NCBI RefSeq assembly: GCF_003217235.1
Contig: NZ_QJTF01000024.1
Span: 1 to 55,698 of the forward strand
Direction: 5' to 3'
From: Paramesorhizobium leguminum
GTDB lineage: Bacteria > Pseudomonadota > Alphaproteobacteria > Rhizobiales > Rhizobiaceae
Length of the DNA: 55,698 nucleotides
The notes under the pieces are model-generated. The model was not told where the DNA came from. It saw only the letters and a list, made by a program, of their open reading frames with translations, and ran no database searches. Position numbers and translations under genes: made by a program. Below, piece after piece: positions 43,777 through 51,610 of the stretch (position 1 is its first letter; the number at the start of each line of letters is the position of its first letter).

Positions 43777-43991
43777 TCGCCCCCCTTTTTGGGAGCGACC
43801 AGCTCATTGCGCTCGATCCACGGCTTGGGCTCGACGGGCCGATAATTGATGGTTCCCGCCGTCACGGACATATGCCGCATGGCGGGCACGGGTATGGCCG
43901 CGTCGGACGGATCGGCCCCGGCGCTGATGAGGGGCGGGCTTGAACATGCGGACAGGGTGACGGCGACGGCCGTCAGTAAAATGGGCTTCAT
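43773..43991 (-). CDS. Small lipoprotein heading the copper operon
   Basis: This 72-residue putative lipoprotein has the signal KPILLTAVAVTLSACSSPPL with lipobox LSAC, and a mature part of about 56 residues rich in Pro (PVPAMRHMSVTAGTINYRPV). The stop overlaps the start of the TolC-family gene by 4 bp, so it is translated with it. Function unknown; similar small lipoproteins precede copper TolC/oxidase genes in related bacteria. The operon promoter should lie in 43992-44221, which otherwise holds only the palindrome at 44118-44158. Confidence 0.7.
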   Translation of the reverse strand: MKPILLTAVAVTLSACSSPPLISAGADPSDAAIPVPAMRHMSVTAGTINYRPVEPKPWIERNELVAPKKGGE

Positions 43992-44117
43992 TGTATCCTC
44001 GGAATCGGCCGGTTCGGTCGAGCGGCAGCGCGCGCGACGTTAAACAGCATACTTCAGCGGCGCATGGCGCAGCGGTGAAGGCCGTCGGCAGATACCCGGT
44101 GACAGCTTTGTTTCAGC

Positions 44118-44158
44118 GCATGATCACTCCAAAAGTCTGCGACTTTTCGGAATCATGC
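44118..44158. repeat. RIME-like second module, solitary copy
   Basis: The hairpin GCATGAT..AAAAGTC-TGC-GACTTTT..ATCATGC is the fourth occurrence of the second module. It lies between the His/Cys-rich gene and the copper operon, both on the minus strand. It may separate the two transcription units. Confidence 0.6.
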
Positions 44159-44221
44159 TCTGAACGGAGACGGAACAAATCCATCAGCAGTCGGTAGTCG
44201 TGAAAGGGGATCGGCCGACGA

Positions 44222-44644
44222 TCAGGCGTCGAGCGATCTCGGGGGACGATCGAGGCGCGTGGAGGGCGCTTCCTCCAGCCCGGCTTCCAGCAGCGGGCGA
44301 TCGACGGTACGTGCAAAGACGAGGACCGCCATATCGCATCCCAAGGCGGGAATGACGGTGTGGCACGCGGCAGCGCAGCAGGAACTCGTCAGATCGATAC
44401 GCTTGTGCTTGCCGGCGCAATTGGGATCAGCCTGAACACATTCCGCCTTCTTGGCCGATTTCTGCTCGCCATGTTCGTGCTGCCCGCCGGAGAGCCCATG
44501 GGGGTGACTATCCGCGCTCAGCGCGTGATGTCCCGCGCCACCGTTCGATGCCCCGGAGGTGCCCGCAACGCTCCAGCTCGTGCTCGTTGCCGAAAAGGCA
44601 AGCGCGATCATGAGAATCAAAAAGGAGCGAAGCAGGCGCATCAT
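44222..44644 (-). CDS. Exported His/Cys-rich protein near copper operon
   Basis: This 140-residue protein starts at the ATG at 44644, giving an N-terminal hydrophobic signal (LLRSFLILMIALAFSATSTS). The mature part has a His-rich stretch (GHHALSADSHPHGLSGGQHE) and a Cys cluster (ECVQADPNCAGKHKR, then SSCCAAACHTVIPALGC) that look like metal ligands. I do not recognise a named family. Its position just upstream of the copper operon, on the same strand, suggests periplasmic copper sensing or buffering. The upstream 90 bp hold no gene. Confidence 0.55.
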   Translation of the reverse strand: MMRLLRSFLILMIALAFSATSTSWSVAGTSGASNGGAGHHALSADSHPHGLSGGQHEHGEQKSAKKAECVQADPNCAGKHKRIDLTSSCCAAACHTVIPALGCDMAVLVFARTVDRPLLEAGLEEAPSTRLDRPPRSLDA

Positions 44645-44771
44645 GGTTGAATAGGATATCGGCGATTGTTGAAATGGCAAGAGTGAATATGTTGCACTGC
44701 CATCGGATGCCTAAGTCCGCGTTTTTGGCCGGTCCGTCCATGGCGCTAATTATTGGAGTATGTAAGCAACC

Positions 44772-46760
44772 TTATTCGCTTTTTGCCCAACGTCGTATCA
44801 TGAAATACGGTCCGCCGATGAAGGCGGCGAGCAGGCCGGCCGGCACCTGCCATGGAAAGATCACGGTTCGTCCCAGCCAGTCGGCGGCCAGCAGGATGAA
44901 ACCGCCTGTTAGCGCCGAGGCGAGAAGCTGGGGCAGGGCGCGCTGGAAGCCGAGTGTGCGAGCAAGGTGCGGCGCCATTAGACCGACGAAGCTCAATGGG
45001 CCGATGAGCAGGGTGGCGACGCCGGTCGGGATGGCGATCAGCAGCATGAGGATCAGGCGCGTGCGTTTCAGCGTGACGCCCAAGGCGCGTGTGCTGGTTT
45101 CACCGAGCGGCAGGATGTCCAGCCAGCGGGCGGTCAGGGGGAGTACTCCGAGAAGGAGGAGCGCTGTTGTCACGGCAGTGATGGCGTCGGGCCATGTGGC
45201 GCGGTAGGTCGAGCCGGCCATCCATGCCAGCAGATATTCGACCCGCTGATCGCCGGACGCGATGAACAGCGCCGAAAAGGTCGAGGCGATGGTCGTCAGC
45301 GAAACGCCGGCAAGCAGCAATTGGTCGCTGGAGAAATGGTTGCGGCGACCGACTGCCAGCAATGTGACAAGCGCGGCGAATGAGCCGGCGAGAGCGGCTG
45401 CGAGCATTGCGATATGATCGATGCCCCCGGTGAACAGCATGAGCGCGAGCACGCCGATGGTGGCGCCTCCCGATATGCCGAGGACCTCAGGCGCGGCCAT
45501 CGGGTTGCCGGTCATGCGCTGCATCAGCGTGCCGGCGAGCGCCAGCATGATGCCGCAGCCCAACGCGGTGAAGACGCGCGGAGCCCGCAGTTCCAAAAGC
45601 TCAGCCGAAAAGATCCAATGCCAGCCGCCGATGCCCCGGCCGAATGCCAGGGCAATGAGGAGCGTACCAACGAGTACGGCAATACCGATGCAGATATGTT
45701 TCCATGTGCCGCGCCGCACGGATGCATCAGCGGATTGAGCCGGACTGGGAATCGTGCGCAGCCTCGCCAGCAGAAACAGAAGCAGCGGCGCGCCGAGCAG
45801 GGCCGTTGCCGTACCGGTGGGTACTTCCGAGGGGAAAGGGGCGATCTGCACGAGGCGGTCGGTCAGCCACAGTAGCGAGGCTCCAGTCAGCGGCGCCCAT
45901 ATCAGCCGCTTACGCAGGGATCGCGCGCCCAGGAGATGCACGAGGGCGGGCGCGGCAAGCGCGACGAAGCTGATGACGCCGACATAGGCGACGACGACGC
46001 TGCTCAAGACGATGGCCACACCCAAGCCCGCCATGCGGATCAAGGCGGGACGAGAGCCCAGGCTCTGCACGCTTTCGCTGCCAAGTTCGAGCAGGATGAG
46101 CGGGCGCAGCATCGCGGAAGCTGCAACGAGGCTCACGGCGAGCCAGGGGATCAGGGATATGACGTCGGCATCGCCGTTCTGGATGAGCGATCCGCTTTGC
46201 CAGATGAACAGTTCCTCGGAATATTCATGGTTGAGCGCCATCAGCAAGGCGCCGGCGGAGCTGCAGGTCAGGCTGACGATCAAGCCTGACATGATGACGG
46301 CGACCGGCGAGAAAGCACGGCCCCGTGCCGTCATGAAGACGATGGCCGTCGTTACCGCTCCGCCCAGAAGCGCGACCCAGACCCTGCCGCCGTCGAGCAT
46401 TGAGGGCGCATAAAGCGTGGCAACCGTTATGGCGAGGCTTGCCCCGGCATTGGTGCCGATGGTGGTCGGTTCCGCCAGCGGGTTACGCAGGATCTGTTGA
46501 AGGAGCACCCCGGTCAATCCCAGAGCCGCGCCCACGAGCGGCGCGATGAAAAGGCGTGGTAGCGCGGCGTATCGGAAAAGCAGTTGCTGCGGATTGTTGA
46601 GATCGGTTGAAGCAACAGCGTTCCACCAGAGGCCCAGCGGCAGGAGTTGCAAAAGGCCTGATATCGTCAGGGCCGCCGCGAGCAAAGCGGGGAGGGCGAC
46701 CAGAACGGTCAGCTTTCTCTGTTTGCCTGCCAGCGGTATCGAAGGGGATGCCATGCTCAT
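44772..46760 (-). CDS. fhuB: FhuB-like fused siderophore permease (locus 2)
   Basis: This 662-residue tandem FecCD permease is parallel to the one in locus 1. First half: ALGLTGVLLQQILRNPLAEP and TIGTNAGASLAITVATLYAP; second half: ALAGTLMQRMTGNPMAAPEV and LGISGGATIGVLALMLF. The ATG at 46760 overlaps the FhuD-like stop by 4 bp; an open frame continues much further upstream but is the FhuD gene in another frame. As in locus 1 no ATPase gene accompanies it. It ends the locus 2 transcript, about 90 bp before the exported His/Cys-rich protein. Confidence 0.9.
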   Translation of the reverse strand: MSMASPSIPLAGKQRKLTVLVALPALLAAALTISGLLQLLPLGLWWNAVASTDLNNPQQLLFRYAALPRLFIAPLVGAALGLTGVLLQQILRNPLAEPTTIGTNAGASLAITVATLYAPSMLDGGRVWVALLGGAVTTAIVFMTARGRAFSPVAVIMSGLIVSLTCSSAGALLMALNHEYSEELFIWQSGSLIQNGDADVISLIPWLAVSLVAASAMLRPLILLELGSESVQSLGSRPALIRMAGLGVAIVLSSVVVAYVGVISFVALAAPALVHLLGARSLRKRLIWAPLTGASLLWLTDRLVQIAPFPSEVPTGTATALLGAPLLLFLLARLRTIPSPAQSADASVRRGTWKHICIGIAVLVGTLLIALAFGRGIGGWHWIFSAELLELRAPRVFTALGCGIMLALAGTLMQRMTGNPMAAPEVLGISGGATIGVLALMLFTGGIDHIAMLAAALAGSFAALVTLLAVGRRNHFSSDQLLLAGVSLTTIASTFSALFIASGDQRVEYLLAWMAGSTYRATWPDAITAVTTALLLLGVLPLTARWLDILPLGETSTRALGVTLKRTRLILMLLIAIPTGVATLLIGPLSFVGLMAPHLARTLGFQRALPQLLASALTGGFILLAADWLGRTVIFPWQVPAGLLAAFIGGPYFMIRRWAKSE

Positions 46761-47794
46761 ATATTCGCCAGAAGTGCCGCGAAGCGTTGCGCGGCGAGGA
46801 GGGCGCCGAAGGGCCAGACCGGCGCAATCCTGATGACCTTGCCGTTCCTGACGCAGGGAAGGTTGTTCCAGAGCGAGCTGTTGTCGATGCGGATCTGGAC
46901 ATGTCGCGGGATGGGATCGAGCGAAATCAGGGTGGCATCGCCGATCGAGACCAGTTCCTCGATGCCGGCCTGCGCAAAGCCCCAATCCGTGGTTGGCCGA
47001 ACCCACGCATTGGCGAGCCCCAGCCTGTCCATCACATCCTGAAACAGGCTCCCCGCACCGTAGACGCGAACATGGCGGTCATCGAACATGCTGACCACGC
47101 AAAGCGGACGCGCCGCGCGGGGGGCAAGCTTCGTCCGCGCTTGGGCAATGGAATTTTCCACATTCGTAATCAATTGGTCCGCTTGTCGCTCACGGTCCAG
47201 CACGGTCCCCAGCCGCCGGGTTTCCGCGACGGCCTGTGCGTAGGGCGAAGACGTGCCGTCATAAAAGGGGATATTGAACACCGGCGCGAAGCGGATGAAG
47301 TCATTCGCGTCCAGCCCATAGCCATAGGCGCCGACGATGAGATCCGGTTGAAGCTCCGCCAGCAATTCGAGATTGGGCTCGCTGCGTGATCCGAGATCCA
47401 TGACGGATGCCGGCAATTGCGGTTCGACCACCCAGTCGCGATAGCCTCTTATGTCACCAACGGCGATGGGTGTTATTCCGAGCGATATCACCATCTCCGC
47501 CGACGTCCATTCGAGGCACACGACACGGCGCGGACGCGTTTCTGCAATGGCGGGACTGCCGCCGAACGATGCCAGCGCCAACCCGCCAAGAAATGCCCGC
47601 CTTGTGATGACTGGAGATACCCCCCTCTGCCCTGCCGGGCATCTCCCCCTCAAGGGGGGAGATTGGCTGGCATGGCTCACCGCACCCATCCAGCAATGTT
47701 GGCGATTGGCACCAACCGTCGGTGAAGGCGTAATCTCCCCCCTTGAGGGGGAGATGGCTGGCAAGCCAGAGGGGGGTGCCTCGAACGCAGTCAC
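46757..47794 (-). CDS. fhuD: FhuD-like siderophore-binding protein with repeat-derived 5' end (locus 2)
   Basis: The recognisable protein begins with a Tat-type signal ITRRAFLGGLALASFGGSPA (about residues 64-83 of the full frame) and continues as a FhuD-like receptor: RVVCLEWTSAEMVISLGITP, VMDLGSRSEPNLELLAELQP, RLGLANAWVRPTTDWG and PIPRHVQIRIDNSSLWNNLP. No ATG or GTG stands at the signal. The frame stays open through the palindromic repeat to ATG 47689 or GTG 47794, so the first 28 to 63 codons are repeat sequence. Either translation starts inside the repeat or the natural start was lost when it inserted. It overlaps the permease by 4 bp. Confidence 0.8.
   Translation of the reverse strand: MTAFEAPPSGLPAISPSRGEITPSPTVGANRQHCWMGAVSHASQSPPLRGRCPAGQRGVSPVITRRAFLGGLALASFGGSPAIAETRPRRVVCLEWTSAEMVISLGITPIAVGDIRGYRDWVVEPQLPASVMDLGSRSEPNLELLAELQPDLIVGAYGYGLDANDFIRFAPVFNIPFYDGTSSPYAQAVAETRRLGTVLDRERQADQLITNVENSIAQARTKLAPRAARPLCVVSMFDDRHVRVYGAGSLFQDVMDRLGLANAWVRPTTDWGFAQAGIEELVSIGDATLISLDPIPRHVQIRIDNSSLWNNLPCVRNGKVIRIAPVWPFGALLAAQRFAALLANI
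47619..47777. repeat. Second repeat family, copy A (inside fhuD-like 5' end)
   Basis: This 159-bp element has long inverted ends: ACCCCCCTCTG...GCATCTCCCCCTCAAG on the left, and CTTGAGGGGGAGAT...AGAGGGGGGT on the right. The centre includes GATTGGCACCAACCGTCG and AAGGCGTAATCTCCCC. It shares these blocks with 50420-50562. Elements of this look (CCCTCTGCCCTGCCGGGCATC at the ends) are familiar between genes of Brucella, Mesorhizobium and relatives. Confidence 0.85.
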
Positions 47795-47798
47795 GAAC

Positions 47799-50258
47799 CT
47801 ACCAGCTAACTTTCAACGTGCCGGTCACCCGGCGCCCCTCGCCATAGAAGCAGCCGAAACTTTCGGCGAAGCAGGAGGCGACGTAGGTCTTGTCGAAGAG
47901 ATTGCTGGCGCCGAGCTGCAATTGGACGTTCTTCCAATCGTAGCTGACAGAAGCATCGACCAGGGTCACGGCAGGCACCTTGAACGTATTCGCGTCGTCG
48001 CCATAAGTGGATCCGACATAGCGCACGCCCGCGCCAAGCCCGAGACCTTCGAGAGCGCCGCTCTGGACCTTATAGTTCGCCCAGAGCGATGCGCTGTGGG
48101 TGGGTACGCCGAATGGCGTGTTACCCTGATTGCTCGATCCGTCCTCGTTGACGGTGGTCGCCTTCGAAATCTCGGTATCGAGATAGGTATAGGCGAGCCG
48201 CAGATCGACGCCTGAAGCAACGCTGGCGACGCCCTCCAACTCGATGCCCCTAGAGGTGATCTCACCGGTCTGGAAGACCTCGTCGCCGGCGGAGCGCATG
48301 ACGTTCTGGCGGGTCAGTTCGAACGCGGAAAGCGTGATGAAGGAATTCCAGCCGACAGGCTGATATTTTACGCCCACCTCATATTGCCGGCCTGTTTCCG
48401 GCTCGAACGGGTTTCCGGCGCTATCGAACCCGGCCTCCGGCAGGAAGGACTCCGAGTAGCTGATATAGGGGGCAAGTCCATTGTCGGCGAGATAGACCAG
48501 TCCGGCGCGGCCGGTGAAGGCCTTGTCCTTCTGTTCTATATGCTGGTCGGCAATCGGATCGCTTACCTCGGAATTCACCCAGTCCTGACGTCCGCCAAGC
48601 GTCAGGTGCCATTTGTCGAGCGTGATCTGGTTCTGCGCGTAGAGGCCGATCTGCTCCTGAATGGTGGTGGTGTTCTGATAGGGCGTCAACTCACCGATCG
48701 GGCTGCCATAGACCGGATTCCAGATATCGAGCGGCTCAGCTGTCCCCTCGGCGGCGAAATCGCGGTATTTGTAACGGGAATAATCCAGCCCCATCAGGAA
48801 TTTGTGTTCCAGAGCGCCGGTCTCGAAATCGGCGAGCGCTTGCGTATCGATGGTCACGCCATGCAAGCGGCTGCCGCCGGCATCGGCATAACGGTCATAG
48901 GTGCGGCCATCTTCCTGCAGTCCGCCACCGAAAACACCTTCCTCATCATGCTTCATCCAGACATAGCGGGCGTTCTGCTTGATCTGCCACGTCTCATTGA
49001 AACGATGCTCGAACTCGTAGCCGATGGAGGCCTGCGTGTTGTTGTAGGTATCGAACCCCGGCTCGCCGACGAAACGGCTCGAAGGCAGCTTGCCGAAGCC
49101 GTGCGGGCTTGGCCTTATCGTGCCGTCGGCGGGCAGATATTGCATCGCCCAGCCCGACCGGTCGCGCTGGTAGTTGGAGAGGACCGTCAGCTTGGTGTCC
49201 TCATCGGGCTTCCAGGTCACCGATGGGGCGATGAAGACGCGATCTTCATTGACGTAATCGATCTGGGTATCGCCCTTTCGGACAAGCCCGACCAAGCGGT
49301 AATACAGGTCGCTTTCCGGCGACGCCTGCCCGCTGAAATCGAACCGTCCTTCCTTGCGGTTAAAGTTGCCGACGCTGAACGAAACATCGTTGATCCGCTC
49401 CTCGGTCGGCCGCTTGCTCACATAGTTGATGATGCCGCCCGGACCGGTCTGTCCATAGAGCACGGAAGCGGGGCCGCGCAGGATCTCGTAGCGCTCCGCG
49501 CCGAAGGGATCGAGCCCGGTGAAGAACACATACTGGCTTTCCTTCAGTTTCAGGCCGTCGCGGTAGAAGACGCCATGCGCGCTGGAAAGACCGCGCAACT
49601 GCACGCCCATGCCGCGATTGTCCGTGCCGTAGACATTGCCGTTCACGCCGGGGGTATAGCGCAGCACGCTGTTGAGGCTGTCCATGTTCATCGTGTCCAT
49701 CTGGTCGCGCGTGACGACGGAGACGGACTGCGGCGTTTCGATCAAGGGGGTATCGGTCTTCATGCCGGTGGAGCCCTGCTTGGCGACATAACCCTTGACC
49801 GGTCCCCAGGCGCTCTCGATGCGGGAATCGATGGTAATGGGGTTGAGAACGATCGCCCCCTCGGCTGCCGCACCGGTATCCCCCGTGGTCGCGCCGGTCG
49901 TCTCGATGAGCGTCACCGTTTTGGCATTGGTGAAGCGGTAGCTGAGGCCTGTACCGCTAAGAAGTTTGCCCAAGGCTTGCTCGCGCGTGAGACTTCCCGA
50001 AACGCCGCGCGAATTGCGGCCTCGGGCGAGATCGGCGGGGTAAAGCACCTGCAGATTGCTGCGCTCGCCGAACTGGGCAATCGCATTGCCGAGCGATGTA
50101 GCGGGAATGGCGTAGCTGACCCGGTTGGTGGTCGCCTGCTGCGCCGTTTGGGCGTTTGCCATGGCGGGATAGATTGCCGCCGTTGCCAGAAGCGCCACAT
50201 TCAAACGCGCCAGCGTTGCGCCGATCGCGCCAGTCAAACCTCTTCCAGTCCCCTGCAT
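47799..50258 (-). CDS. Transducing TonB-dependent siderophore receptor with STN domain (locus 2)
   Basis: This 819-residue receptor starts at the ATG at 50258, which has GAGGGAC before it. After the signal (to about AMANAQTAQQ) comes an STN/secretin domain (VSYAIPATSLGNAIAQFGER, SGSLTREQALGKLLSGTGLS, near residues 45-100), the mark of receptors that signal to a FecR anti-sigma factor. The plug has TPQSVSVVTRDQMDTM, AERYEILRGPASVLYGQTGP and GGIINYVSKRP; the barrel ends TLKVSW. Near the end CFAESFGCFYGEGRR parallels locus 1 and suggests a hydroxamate siderophore. fecR and fecI are upstream, separated by a repeat; FhuD/FhuB-like genes follow. Confidence 0.92.
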   Translation of the reverse strand: MQGTGRGLTGAIGATLARLNVALLATAAIYPAMANAQTAQQATTNRVSYAIPATSLGNAIAQFGERSNLQVLYPADLARGRNSRGVSGSLTREQALGKLLSGTGLSYRFTNAKTVTLIETTGATTGDTGAAAEGAIVLNPITIDSRIESAWGPVKGYVAKQGSTGMKTDTPLIETPQSVSVVTRDQMDTMNMDSLNSVLRYTPGVNGNVYGTDNRGMGVQLRGLSSAHGVFYRDGLKLKESQYVFFTGLDPFGAERYEILRGPASVLYGQTGPGGIINYVSKRPTEERINDVSFSVGNFNRKEGRFDFSGQASPESDLYYRLVGLVRKGDTQIDYVNEDRVFIAPSVTWKPDEDTKLTVLSNYQRDRSGWAMQYLPADGTIRPSPHGFGKLPSSRFVGEPGFDTYNNTQASIGYEFEHRFNETWQIKQNARYVWMKHDEEGVFGGGLQEDGRTYDRYADAGGSRLHGVTIDTQALADFETGALEHKFLMGLDYSRYKYRDFAAEGTAEPLDIWNPVYGSPIGELTPYQNTTTIQEQIGLYAQNQITLDKWHLTLGGRQDWVNSEVSDPIADQHIEQKDKAFTGRAGLVYLADNGLAPYISYSESFLPEAGFDSAGNPFEPETGRQYEVGVKYQPVGWNSFITLSAFELTRQNVMRSAGDEVFQTGEITSRGIELEGVASVASGVDLRLAYTYLDTEISKATTVNEDGSSNQGNTPFGVPTHSASLWANYKVQSGALEGLGLGAGVRYVGSTYGDDANTFKVPAVTLVDASVSYDWKNVQLQLGASNLFDKTYVASCFAESFGCFYGEGRRVTGTLKVSW

Positions 50259-50357
50259 GCCGTCCCTCTTAAACTCTTGAACACGTTCCCCGTGGCGCAA
50301 CAAAATGCGCCTGTCGATGGCATGACGAGTCCGGGCGGGGAGTCCCTCACCTAAATA

Positions 50358-50372
50358 TGAAAATAAAAGTCA
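50358..50372. promoter_or_regulatory. Iron-responsive operator candidate (TGA-N9-TCA), locus 2
   Basis: TGAAAATAAAAGTCA fits the TGA-N9-TCA rhizobial iron box and stands 100 bp upstream of the start of the second TonB receptor. The 328 bp between the receptor and fecR hold only this box and the palindromic repeat. It matches the position of the box before the first receptor. Confidence 0.6.
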
Positions 50373-50419
50373 TGATAAGTCGAGAGGGCGCTGTTTTGAT
50401 GGAATAGCTTCACGTTCTC

Positions 50420-50562
50420 ACCCCCCTCTGCCCTGCCGGGCATCTCCCCGTCAGGTGGGGAGATTGGCTTAACTTCGACGTTTGCGATTGGTGCGAGAGC
50501 GGTCATGAAGGCGTAATCTCCCGCCCTTGAGGGGGAGATGCCCGGCAGGGCAGAGGGGGGTA
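50420..50562. repeat. Second repeat family, copy B (between receptor and fecR)
   Basis: This 143-bp copy has the same inverted ends as copy A (CCCCCCTCTGCCCTGCCGGG and its complement at the right end). The central GAAGGCGTAATCTCCC block is conserved but the middle is shorter. It ends 24 bp before the fecR stop codon. With copy A it frames the receptor gene exactly. Confidence 0.85.
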
Positions 50563-50586
50563 CTTAGCGCCCGCGTTTCTAGTGGC

Positions 50587-51513
50587 TCACGCCGGGCGAA
50601 GCAGCACCAGATAGGGCGTCAATGTGGTGCTTCTGACCGGCAGCGTTCCGGTGATGGCGTCGAGCACGCCGTCGGGATTGCGGATGTCGAAAATGCCGCT
50701 GACGCGCAAGTTCAGCAGGCTTTTGTCGAGGATGCGGATCGTGCCGCGGCGATACCGGTTCACGTCGGCGATCACGCGGCGCAGGGGCTGGTCGTCGAAA
50801 ATCAGCTTGCCGCGCCGCCATGCGGTTTCCGCCGATGTTGCTCTCCTGATATCGCCAAGGCGGCCATTCTGGTAGGAAACGCTTTCGCCGGCTTGGAGCC
50901 GCGCATCCATCGCTCCGGGCGATGGCGCCACCGAAACGGCGCTTTCTTCAACGGCGACGATGACGTCGTCATCGGTGAGATGCACGACGAATTCCGTGCC
51001 GAGGGCAGCGGTGCTTCCACCCGAGGCTTCGACGATGAAGGGGCGGTGCGCATCCTTTGCCACCTTGAAGAAGGCGCGTCCCCGCTGCAACCGAAGCCGC
51101 CGGGCCGACGCCGTATAATTGACAGAGATGGCGCTGTCGGCATCCAGATCGACCACGCTGCCATCGGCCAGCGTCAGCGATTTCAGCTCGGATGTGCCGG
51201 TATAGTGGTCGCTGGCGATAAAGTCCGGCATGCCGTTAAGCGCCATGACACCCCCCGCCAGCGCAAGCGCACCCCCACCCAGGAACATCCGCCGCGAGGT
51301 GAGGGGGGTGTGCGTGACTCGCCGGGGGTCGGCGATGCCGTCCAAAGTGGACCAGACGCCGGCGAGCTTCTCATATTCTTGGACATGCGCGGCATCGAGG
51401 CCACGCCAGCGCTCGAATTCCCGGTGCTCCTGCGCCGTGGCGTCACCGGAATTGATCCGCACGAACCATGCAAGCGCCGCGTCACGGACAATAGTGTTGG
51501 TGCTTCTGGCCAT
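50587..51513 (-). CDS. fecR: FecR-like anti-sigma factor
   Basis: This 308-residue inner-membrane signal transducer starts at the ATG at 51513, which puts the DUF4880 cytoplasmic helix domain at the N-terminus (DAALAWFVRINSGDATAQEH, AAHVQEYEKLAGVWSTLDG). One membrane helix with an adjacent RR pair follows (SRRMFLGGGALALAGGVMAL, residues 73-92). The FecR domain has LADGSVVDLDADSAISVNYT, RAFFKVAKDAHRPFIVEA and GTEFVVHLTDDDVIVAVEE, and a C-terminal STN-like region is GKLIFDDQPLRRVIADVNRY. It should relay ligand binding from the STN receptor to the ECF sigma factor encoded just upstream. Confidence 0.92.
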   Translation of the reverse strand: MARSTNTIVRDAALAWFVRINSGDATAQEHREFERWRGLDAAHVQEYEKLAGVWSTLDGIADPRRVTHTPLTSRRMFLGGGALALAGGVMALNGMPDFIASDHYTGTSELKSLTLADGSVVDLDADSAISVNYTASARRLRLQRGRAFFKVAKDAHRPFIVEASGGSTAALGTEFVVHLTDDDVIVAVEESAVSVAPSPGAMDARLQAGESVSYQNGRLGDIRRATSAETAWRRGKLIFDDQPLRRVIADVNRYRRGTIRILDKSLLNLRVSGIFDIRNPDGVLDAITGTLPVRSTTLTPYLVLLRPA

Positions 51514-51610
51514 CGGAAACCGGGTTTGAAATGGAGCGGAGCCGAAATTTTCGGTCGCTTTTGAGAATAAGACGGCTGCGGAGGCGCTTTCCCTCACGCC
51601 GTCGCTAAAA

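Noticed and set aside
44772-47006. A 744-codon open frame for the second FhuB-like permease
   Set aside because: The first 82 codons read the fhuD-like gene in another frame; the ATG at 46760 overlaps the fhuD-like stop by 4 bp and fits the family.
48384-50354. A 656-codon open frame antisense to the second TonB receptor
   Set aside because: Same reason: codon-position bias of the receptor gene keeps the opposite strand open. No start signal and no recognisable domain.
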